From contig NZ_JACSPW010000001.1 of NCBI RefSeq assembly GCF_014836935.1, positions 1 through 64,000 of the forward strand: 64,000 nt of DNA. Reading direction: 5' to 3'. This document shows positions 1-6,982 of the stretch, piece by piece. This DNA is from Solibacillus merdavium. GTDB taxonomy: Bacteria > Bacillota > Bacilli > Bacillales_A > Planococcaceae. The notes under the pieces are model-generated. The model did not search any database. It was given only the letters and a program-made list of their open reading frames with translations, and was not told where the DNA came from. A program made the position numbers and the translations under genes. Position 1 is the first letter of the stretch. Every line of letters begins with the position of its first letter.

Positions 1-1
1 C

Positions 2-427
2 CGTAAACATGAGTATGTCTATGATGAACATTATGATTGCTATATTTGCCCGAATGACCAGATGTTGCGCTATACAACGACGACGAAAGAAGGCTATCGC
101 CAATACAAATCGAATCCAGCGGTTTGTGCGGATTGCCCATTTTTAGCACGATGTACAGAAAGTAAAAATCATACGAAAATGATTCAGCGACATATTTGGG
201 CAGATTATCTGGAAGAAGCCGAACATCTTCGTCATCATCATGAAATTAAATCCATTTATGCAAAACGGAAAGAGACGGTTGAACGTGTCTTTGCGGATGC
301 GAAAGAGAAGCATGGTATGCGATGGACAACGCTAAGAGGCCTTAAAAAATTGTCCATGCAGGCGATGCTTACTTTTGCTGCCATGAACTTGAAGAAACTT
401 GCCACATGGACTTGGCAAGGGGCTTAA
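2..427 (+). CDS. IS1182-family transposase, C-terminal part (5' end outside window)
   Basis: The frame is open from base 2, so this is the last 141 residues of a longer protein that starts upstream; the ATG at 62 is internal. Visible family features are a cysteine cluster (CYICP, then CADCPFLARC), the segment SKNHTKMIQRHIW, and RKETVERVFADAKEKHGMR. The last carries the final catalytic Glu and the Y/R-E-K type signature of DDE transposases. It ends with MNLKKLATW, the common C-terminus of IS1182-type enzymes. Function: cut-and-paste transposition of its own element. Whether the full gene is intact cannot be judged here. Confidence 0.85.
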   Translation, partial: RKHEYVYDEHYDCYICPNDQMLRYTTTTKEGYRQYKSNPAVCADCPFLARCTESKNHTKMIQRHIWADYLEEAEHLRHHHEIKSIYAKRKETVERVFADAKEKHGMRWTTLRGLKKLSMQAMLTFAAMNLKKLATWTWQGA

Positions 428-495
428 TAGAGGGCATATTCCCTCGAAGAGGAGAACTTTTACAGAACTTCGGGACCTAATTTGATAAAAGAAAT

Positions 496-536
496 GACAA
501 AAGGCATCGAGAGACGAGCTCTCGATGCCTTTTGTC
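496..536. repeat. Perfect 18-bp inverted repeat with 5-nt loop
   Basis: The arms are 496-513 (starts GACAAAAGGCATCG) and 519-536, exact reverse complements around loop ACGAG. No T-run follows, so it is not a clear intrinsic terminator. It sits just inside the probable right end of the insertion sequence and may block read-through or belong to the element's end. Confidence 0.7.
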
Positions 537-545
537 GACAATCTG

Positions 546-578
546 AGCTGTCTCTAATTTTATAGAGACAGCTTTTTT
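546..578 (+). terminator. Intrinsic terminator at the end of the insertion sequence
   Basis: Arms AGCTGTCTCTA (546-556) and TAGAGACAGCT (563-573) pair perfectly over a 6-nt loop and are followed by a T-run to 578. It would end transposase transcription or shield the S-layer promoter downstream. Confidence 0.7.
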
Positions 579-816
579 GTGATTCAAATTCTCAATAATA
601 AAGTAAGGAGGGACTAATTTTCCCAATTAACCCCTTTAAAGGAAATCAAAAAAATGACATAATTATATAAATTGAATATTTTATATAATTATACTAAGAA
701 ACTAATTATTACCACAAGAAATAATTAATGGTAAATAATATTACTCGCAAGTTATAAATGTTAGCCCTTGTTTTTCCAATGTTTATTAGGAATTGTTGAT
801 ATTTAGTAAAATAGCA
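579..816. other. AT-rich non-coding DNA upstream of the main S-layer promoter
   Basis: No open frame with a ribosome site was found. A ribosome-site-like AAGGAGGG near 604 has no start codon behind it and could be a remnant left after insertion of the upstream element. Nothing else is supported. Confidence 0.4.
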
Positions 817-845
817 TTGACATAAAAAAAACTTACTAATATACT
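817..845 (+). promoter_or_regulatory. Sigma-A promoter of the main S-layer gene
   Basis: A consensus -35 TTGACA at 817-822 is separated by exactly 17 nt from TATACT at 840-845. This is one of the best consensus promoters in the window, fitting an abundant product. It predicts a transcript start near 852 and a leader of about 70 nt. Confidence 0.75.
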
Positions 846-850
846 TAAAA

Positions 851-874
851 TTGTTATCGTAATATACGAGACAA
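851..874 (+). promoter_or_regulatory. 5'-terminal stem-loop of the S-layer mRNA leader
   Basis: TTGTTATCGT (851-860) can pair with ACGAGACAA (866-874) with one bulge per arm. It begins at the predicted transcript start. Stem-loops at the extreme 5' end are known to stabilise bacterial mRNAs such as aprE; a stabilising role here is inference. Confidence 0.4.
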
Positions 875-921
875 CATTTTTAAAATGATAAAAAATTGTT
901 TTTATTGGAGGAAATCATTCT

Positions 922-3630
922 ATGGCTAACCAACCAAAGAAATATACAAAATTCGTAGCAGCTGCTGCTACAGCTACTCTAGTAGCATCTGCAATCGTTC
1001 CTGTAGCTTCTGCTGCATCATTCAAGGACGTTGCTGACACTAACTCACATGCTGTAAACATTGAAGCATTAGTTGAAGCAGGTATCATTAAAGGATTTGA
1101 AGATGGCACATTCAAGCCAGGTCAAGAATTAACTCGTGGCCATGTTGTTAAAATGTTAGGTAAATGGGTAGAAAATCAAGGTATTGAAATCCCAGCTGAC
1201 TTCGCTACTAAAGCTCGTTTCACTGACGTAGCTGTAGATGCTAAAGACCAAGAATTAGTAAAGTATGCTGCATTAGTAGCTGATACTGGCGTATTCAACG
1301 GTTCTAACGGTGCATTAAATGCTTCAGGCAAAATCACTCGTGAAAACATGGCTTTAGTTTTAGACCGTGCTTTCAAAGCAATCAACGACACTACTTTAGT
1401 AGAATTAGCTACTAAAATCGAAGACGTTAAAGTTGCTGACTTAGCTACTGCTAAAGCAGAAGCTCGTGAAGCAATCCAAGCTTTACGTGACTTAGGTATT
1501 TCTGTAGTTGAAAACTTCAACCCAAAAAACACTGTAACTCGCGGTCAATTCGCTTCATTCTTAAACAAAACAATCAACACTTCTGTTGAGTTAACTGTTA
1601 AAGAAGTAGTAGCTGTAGATACAAAAACTTTAAATGTAACTTTATCTGATGATTCTACTCATGTAGTAACTTTAGAAAAAGCTTTAGAAGCTAACGAAGC
1701 AACTGAAGTAACTTTCACTATTGACGGTAAAGAATATACTGCTACAGTAACATTCAAAGTTGAAGCTCCAAAAGTAATGTCAGTTAACATTGTTGACGGC
1801 GTAACTGTAGAAGTTAAATTCAGCGAAGCAGTATTAAAAACTGATATTAACAACAAAGTATCGATCCAAGGTACAACTTTAGATACAGCTTCTTTATCTG
1901 AAGATGGCAAAACTTTAACATTAAACTCAGATTCAGCAATCAACGTTAAAGATGCTGCTGTAGTAGTTGAACCAATCCGTACTGCTAAAGATCGTTTAGT
2001 AAAAACTGCTAAATTCGTTTCTGTAGTAACTTACAAAGATGAAGTTGCTCCATCAATCGTTTCAGTTAAAGCTGTAACAAAAGGTAAAGCTACTGAAACT
2101 GTAGTAGTTACTTTATCTGAAAAAGCAACAATCGGTTCTGCAAAAATTAATGGTACAAATGTAGCTGCTGATAAAATTAAAGTAGAAGGTAAAACTGTTA
2201 CTTTAGAAGGCGTTACTGTTGAAGCTGGTAAAGCTCACACTGTTGAATTATTTAATGTAGTAGATACTGCTGGTAACAAATCAGTTAAAGCTTCAAAAGC
2301 ATTTGAAGTAACTGTAGATACTGTAGCTCCAACAGCAACAATTGAAGCTGCTGGCGACAACGCTATTTTAGTAACTTTCGACAAAGCAATGAACGTTGAT
2401 TCTGTAAAAGCTGCATTAGTTAACGGTATTGTTAAAGATGAATTACTAGGTGCTGTAACAAGTGATACTGCAACAGTTGTAGAAAAATCTGACAACAAAC
2501 AATTCTTAGTAGAATTAAAAGACAACGCAGTTTTTGCTAACAAAGACTCTCGTACATTCACTGTAGTATTAGGTGGTACAATGACTGATGCTTTAGGCAA
2601 CAAGTTTGCTGCTACTACAAAATCTGTAACATTAACAAAAGACGCTGTTAAACCAGTTGCTACTGGCTATGACATCATTGTTGATGAAAACGGTAAAGTA
2701 GAAGAAATCGTTGTAGAATTCAACGAAGCATTAGCTGCTAAATCTGCTATTAACTTCGGTACAATCGCAACTGTTGTTAACGCTGAAGGTAAAGTAGATT
2801 CTACATTAGACACTTTAACTGGTTCAGTTGAAAAGGGTTCTAAGAAAGTATCATTCAAGTTTGCTGCTCCAGTATTAGTTGAAGGTAAATTAGCTGTAAC
2901 ATTCAACAAAGATTTAGTAACAGACTTAGCATTAGCTGCTAACAAATCAGAAGCATTCAACATGACATTTGACTTCGGTACTGCTAAAACTTCAACTGAA
3001 TTTAAAATGGCTGCAGGTGCATTTGATACAACTTCTGCTGACACAATTAAAGTTACTTTCCCAGAAGCAGTTAAAGGTGGCGCAGTAGCAGGTTCTGCAA
3101 CTGATTTAGCTAACTACACATTAGACGGTAAAGCATTAACAGGTGCTACTATTACTATCTCTGCTGACAATAAAGTAGCGACAATCAAATTAGCTGAAGG
3201 TACAATTACTGCTGATAACAACACAGCTGTTATGAAAGTATCTAATGTTCAAAACTTAGCAGGTACAAAAACAGTTAAAGCTTATGAGGAAACAATTGCT
3301 GTACAAGATACTAAAGCTCCAGAATTAACTTCTGCAGTAATTATCGATAACCAAACAATTGAATTAACTTATAATGAAGCAGTTCAATTTGGCGGTACTT
3401 TCGCTTCTGACTTCTCATTAATCGTTGATGGTGAAGCTTCAACTGTAGCATTATCTAATGCTGCTGTAGTAGCAGGCAAAGACAACACATTACGTGTAAC
3501 TCTTTCTGCTCCAGTAAACTTCTCATTAGTAGATACTGTAGCTGTAAAAGTTATCGGTAACGCATCTGTTACAGATAAAGGCGCACGCGCTAACGCTCAA
3601 AAATTAAACATCGAAGTAAAAGCTAAGTAA
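922..3630 (+). CDS. Main S-layer protein, SLH-anchored
   Basis: A 902-residue exported protein. The signal peptide (residues 1-31, ending ASA) is followed by three SLH domains, about 33-88, 98-155 and 168-220, with motifs LTRG, ITRE and VTRG in place of the canonical ITRAE. SLH triplets bind pyruvylated secondary cell wall polymer. The rest is Ig-like beta modules of the SbsA/Big type, rich in Ala, Val, Thr and Lys, with no Cys. Codon use is strongly biased (Leu TTA, Ala GCT/GCA, Arg CGT; GCG almost absent), unlike the neighbouring paralogues, and it has a consensus promoter and GGAGG at 907-911. This points to it as the main lattice protein. Start: ATG 922, spaced 10 nt from the ribosome site. 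Confidence 0.9.
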   Translation: MANQPKKYTKFVAAAATATLVASAIVPVASAASFKDVADTNSHAVNIEALVEAGIIKGFEDGTFKPGQELTRGHVVKMLGKWVENQGIEIPADFATKARFTDVAVDAKDQELVKYAALVADTGVFNGSNGALNASGKITRENMALVLDRAFKAINDTTLVELATKIEDVKVADLATAKAEAREAIQALRDLGISVVENFNPKNTVTRGQFASFLNKTINTSVELTVKEVVAVDTKTLNVTLSDDSTHVVTLEKALEANEATEVTFTIDGKEYTATVTFKVEAPKVMSVNIVDGVTVEVKFSEAVLKTDINNKVSIQGTTLDTASLSEDGKTLTLNSDSAINVKDAAVVVEPIRTAKDRLVKTAKFVSVVTYKDEVAPSIVSVKAVTKGKATETVVVTLSEKATIGSAKINGTNVAADKIKVEGKTVTLEGVTVEAGKAHTVELFNVVDTAGNKSVKASKAFEVTVDTVAPTATIEAAGDNAILVTFDKAMNVDSVKAALVNGIVKDELLGAVTSDTATVVEKSDNKQFLVELKDNAVFANKDSRTFTVVLGGTMTDALGNKFAATTKSVTLTKDAVKPVATGYDIIVDENGKVEEIVVEFNEALAAKSAINFGTIATVVNAEGKVDSTLDTLTGSVEKGSKKVSFKFAAPVLVEGKLAVTFNKDLVTDLALAANKSEAFNMTFDFGTAKTSTEFKMAAGAFDTTSADTIKVTFPEAVKGGAVAGSATDLANYTLDGKALTGATITISADNKVATIKLAEGTITADNNTAVMKVSNVQNLAGTKTVKAYEETIAVQDTKAPELTSAVIIDNQTIELTYNEAVQFGGTFASDFSLIVDGEASTVALSNAAVVAGKDNTLRVTLSAPVNFSLVDTVAVKVIGNASVTDKGARANAQKLNIEVKAK

Positions 3631-3651
3631 TATTAGCAGTTTCGATTTTCG

Positions 3652-3685
3652 GCTCCCTCTATTTTTAATAGAGGGAGCTTTTTTT
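3652..3685 (+). terminator. Terminator of the main S-layer gene
   Basis: An 11-bp perfect stem (GCTCCCTCTAT at 3652-3662 with 3668-3678) is followed by a run of seven or eight T. Confidence 0.9.
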
Positions 3686-3747
3686 ATGTGAGAAAATTTG
3701 TAAAATATAGTATAATTCTATACAATATTTACTATGGAGGGATTAGT

Positions 3748-3996
3748 ATGCATTTTTTTAGTCAATTGAAAATAAATGGGCTGTTACTGGAAGTTCAAGG
3801 TTATTTTCAAACAAAAATGAATGTGCTAGAAATTCATTGTAAAGAAGTAATATCACTGTTTAAAAATTGGAAATATGAAGAAGTCGTTGTGGTAGAGTTT
3901 GCTTTAATCGACAAAGATCGAACTGTTTATTTGGACAATTCAAATCTAGTAATAAGTGAAGTTAGTCATAATCAAATAAAGTTACTACATATATAA
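3748..3996 (+). CDS. Small protein of unknown function between two S-layer genes
   Basis: An 82-residue protein that I do not recognise. I place the start at ATG 3748 because GGAGGG at 3736-3741 lies 6 nt before it. The longer frame from 3688 would begin almost inside the preceding terminator. There is no signal peptide or membrane segment; the sequence suggests mixed alpha/beta (a run VVVVEF, then KDRTVYLDNSNLV) with one Cys. A TATAAT at 3711-3716 could give it its own promoter. The spacing between two S-layer genes is tight, but no direct evidence ties it to S-layer biology. Confidence 0.6.
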   Translation: MHFFSQLKINGLLLEVQGYFQTKMNVLEIHCKEVISLFKNWKYEEVVVVEFALIDKDRTVYLDNSNLVISEVSHNQIKLLHI

Positions 3997-4030
3997 AACT
4001 ATAAACTAAATTAAATTGGAGGAGTTACAT

Positions 4031-6805
4031 ATGAAAAAAAATACTAGATTTCTAGCATCTGCAACAGCTGTTGTACTAGCATCCACTGCAATTGTTCCAG
4101 TAGCTAGTGCAGCTTCATTTACAGATATTAAAGGCAGTGGACATGAAAATGCGATTACCTCATTGGCAGAACAAGGGATTATTGGTGGTTATCCGGATGG
4201 GACATTCAAGCCGAATCAAAATCTAACACGCTCGGATGTTGTGAAGCTTTTAGGTAAATATTTGGTATCTTTAGGACATAAGGTTCCAACTGATTATAAA
4301 ACGAAAATGCGTTTTACCGATTTAACAGCAAATTCTCAGGATGAATTGCTGCAATATGCTGCATTAGTAAAGGATGTAGGTGTATTCCAGGGTAGTAATG
4401 GTGCGCTTATGCATCGTGATCAATTGCGTCGTGACCAAATGGCGACTGTTTTAGTGCGTGCTTTTAAAGTTATTAATGAATATGACTATGTAAAACCAAT
4501 GATTGATTCAGAATATAGATCAAATATTAGTGATTTAACACGTACATCAGATGAGCATCAGGAATCGATTAAAACGCTTGCTTATCATGGTGTGACGAAA
4601 CAATCAACGTTTAATCCGAAAGATCCAACAAAGCGCGGGCAATTTGCTTCCTTCCTATATAATATGTTGTTAGTGGAAGTACCTCAGCCAGAGCCGGAAA
4701 AGCCTGTATTAACGATTAAGACAGTAGAAGTGCAGGCAGCCGATAAGCTGCGTGTTGTATTATCGGATGATAAAGCTTATATTGTAACGTTAAAAACACC
4801 ATTAGTAGAAAATGTTGAAACTGAAGTAACATTTGAAGTTGGGGAACAAAGCTTTACAGCAAAAGTGAAATTTGAGGTACCTGATTTAAAAATATCTTCT
4901 GTTACAAATCCGAATGGCGGGCAAATCGCGATAGCGTTTAATCAGCCGGTGAAGCTGGATGCGGAGTTAAATACAGCGGCTATTAATAAGCTTGTTGCAG
5001 TAACAGGCGTTGACCGACTTGGACAAGTTCAATTATTAAAAGGACAGTTAAGTGAAGACAAACGTACATTAACTGTGACAATTAATGCGACGACAGGGCT
5101 TGAAGGTCGCTATCGTGTAGTAGTGGATGGGATAGAGTCTGCAACAGCGAAAAAGCTGAGTAAATATGATGATATTGCGACGTTTGTAGCGGATAAAACA
5201 GCTCCTGCAGTATTAAAAGTAGAAAATGTAGCTGCTACTAAGGTAAAAGTAATTTTTACAGAGCCGGTTACAAATCCGATTGGTATTACACAATTTAAAT
5301 TAGCAGATGGTTCGGTTGTTTCCGGAATTCAGGGAACAATTGAAAAAAATGCAACGGAAGTTATTTATGATTTATCTGCAGCTACAGCTCGTGGCCAGCT
5401 GTTGGCGCCTGGTACTTCAATTACGGTTACATTTGGAACAATTGTTGATATTGCGAATAATTTGTCGTCGCCAAACCCTTTAACAACGTACATTACAAAA
5501 GGGGATAAAGACGGTGTTGTACCAAATTTAGTGAATGTTACACAACTTGGAGCGAAAAAGTTTAAGTTAACATTCTCAGAGGAAGTTCGCACAATCGTAC
5601 CAGCAGATATTTCAATTGCCCAGAATACTTACTCACCAGGGATTTCAAGTATCGTTTTAGATAAAGAAGATCCGAAATCATTTATTGTAACGACGAATGG
5701 TTCTTTAAATGGCTATACGACAATTTCGACTACACCTGGACGTAACATTACAGATTTATCTGGTGAAGTGAACGTATTTTCAACAGCATATAATTTTGTA
5801 GCGGATACGACTGTACCTTCTATTGTAAGTACAAATGTAGTAAAAGATAAAGGGATTGAATATTTGGAGTTTGTATTTGACCGAAATGTAGAGACAGCGG
5901 CTTTCGCTCAAGTCAATCTAACAGGCAGCTATATTTTGAATGGCTATACGTATCCGCTCGCAGCGCCTTTAGTAGGTCAGCTGGAAAAATCAACTACTAA
6001 TGATAAAGTTGTCCGTGTACGTTTAAGTACGCTAACAGGAGTTACAACAAATGCAGGCTACACATATTCGGTAGGCGCTACATTTACAGGTGTGATGAGT
6101 GAGTATGGGCAGGCGGTAAACCCTGCATACCAAGTGAACTTTACGCGAGGCGCGGACTTTGCACAAACAGAAGAAAAACTTTCTTTATTAAGTGTTGAAA
6201 CTGCGTATAATGCAAGACAGGGATCAAGTATTGACAATAAAACTATTGTCCTTACATTTTCTACACATGTGGATGGTGTATCAGCTTCAAACCTTCAAAA
6301 CTATGCGTTAGATGGGGTAACGATTCAGCGAGCAGTCGTCAATCACAATGAGCCGTATAAAGTGTATTTAACACTTAAAGAAGGCGATATTATTTATGAC
6401 CGTGGGACAAATTTAACTGTTAGTAACTTACGGGCTTTAAATTCTATTGTGGCGATGGATCCGCAAACAGTACTTGTTTATTTAAAAGAAAATATCGCAC
6501 CGCAATATTTAAATACGAATGTTTCTGGCTTTGATACAATTACACTGACATTTAATGAAGCAGTGAAAAATGCATTAAACAATTCGTTTGAAGTGAAAGT
6601 AAATGGAACTGTAGCTCCAATAGCGCAAGTGTATATGACAGGACAGTCAAGCAATCAGGTTTCCGTACGTCTAGCGCAGGCCTTAACAGCAAATCAAACA
6701 GTAGAAGTTACGCAAACTGCAACATCAACAATTAGTGATCTGTCGAATAATAAACTAAATCTCTCACCAGTAAAGTTTACGGTTCCTCAAAATATAAACT
6801 TCTAA
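4031..6805 (+). CDS. S-layer-type SLH protein, second paralogue
   Basis: A 924-residue exported protein starting at ATG 4031, preceded by GGAGGAG at 4018-4024; the TTG at 4016 overlaps the ribosome site and is rejected. The signal peptide ends VASA near residue 27. Three SLH domains follow (motifs LTRS, LRRD, TKRG), the third diverged. Next comes one copy of a ~60-residue beta module (IKTVEVQAADKLRVVLSDD) shared with the main S-layer protein, then several SbsA-type Ig-like domains. Codon use is mixed (GCG, GGG, CCG common), so expression is probably lower than for the 922 gene. It may be an alternative S-layer or a minor surface protein. Confidence 0.85.
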   Translation: MKKNTRFLASATAVVLASTAIVPVASAASFTDIKGSGHENAITSLAEQGIIGGYPDGTFKPNQNLTRSDVVKLLGKYLVSLGHKVPTDYKTKMRFTDLTANSQDELLQYAALVKDVGVFQGSNGALMHRDQLRRDQMATVLVRAFKVINEYDYVKPMIDSEYRSNISDLTRTSDEHQESIKTLAYHGVTKQSTFNPKDPTKRGQFASFLYNMLLVEVPQPEPEKPVLTIKTVEVQAADKLRVVLSDDKAYIVTLKTPLVENVETEVTFEVGEQSFTAKVKFEVPDLKISSVTNPNGGQIAIAFNQPVKLDAELNTAAINKLVAVTGVDRLGQVQLLKGQLSEDKRTLTVTINATTGLEGRYRVVVDGIESATAKKLSKYDDIATFVADKTAPAVLKVENVAATKVKVIFTEPVTNPIGITQFKLADGSVVSGIQGTIEKNATEVIYDLSAATARGQLLAPGTSITVTFGTIVDIANNLSSPNPLTTYITKGDKDGVVPNLVNVTQLGAKKFKLTFSEEVRTIVPADISIAQNTYSPGISSIVLDKEDPKSFIVTTNGSLNGYTTISTTPGRNITDLSGEVNVFSTAYNFVADTTVPSIVSTNVVKDKGIEYLEFVFDRNVETAAFAQVNLTGSYILNGYTYPLAAPLVGQLEKSTTNDKVVRVRLSTLTGVTTNAGYTYSVGATFTGVMSEYGQAVNPAYQVNFTRGADFAQTEEKLSLLSVETAYNARQGSSIDNKTIVLTFSTHVDGVSASNLQNYALDGVTIQRAVVNHNEPYKVYLTLKEGDIIYDRGTNLTVSNLRALNSIVAMDPQTVLVYLKENIAPQYLNTNVSGFDTITLTFNEAVKNALNNSFEVKVNGTVAPIAQVYMTGQSSNQVSVRLAQALTANQTVEVTQTATSTISDLSNNKLNLSPVKFTVPQNINF

Positions 6806-6811
6806 AATTTG

Positions 6812-6844
6812 GAGCATATCTATTTCAATAGATATGCTCTTTTT
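6812..6844 (+). terminator. Terminator after second S-layer paralogue
   Basis: GAGCATATCTAT (6812-6823) pairs perfectly with 6828-6839 and is followed by a T-run. Confidence 0.9.
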
Positions 6845-6982
6845 CCTATCATATAATACTTTCGGATTAACTTATTTAAAAATAGTTTATTTTCTAACAA
6901 TTAGTGGAATCGCATACTTTGTAAGCGTTTTAGGAAATTTACAGTAATTTTACTGTGTTAGAATACTAGGAGGTTAATTACT

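Larger units (their letters stand above)
1..580 (+). mobile_element. Right part of an IS1182-type insertion sequence
   Basis: The window opens inside a transposase reading frame that ends at 427. Beyond it lie two hairpins, 496-536 and 546-573, and then AT-rich DNA of a different character. The sequence around 546-578 (AGCTGTCTCTA, its inverse, then T-rich) resembles the terminal sequence of many Firmicutes insertion sequences, so I place the right end near 545-580. This is inference: the left end and any target duplication are outside the window. Confidence 0.6.

Noticed and set aside
1176-1532. Minus-strand frames inside the S-layer genes (also 2235-2603, 2667-3044, 8506-8946, 9433-9852)
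   Set aside because: They are shadows produced by the Ala/Val/Thr codon bias of the sense genes; none has a ribosome site or recognisable family.
6938-6964. Sigma-A promoter TTTACA/TAGAAT before the third S-layer paralogue
   Set aside because: The spacing is only 15 nt and the start would fall in the ribosome site.
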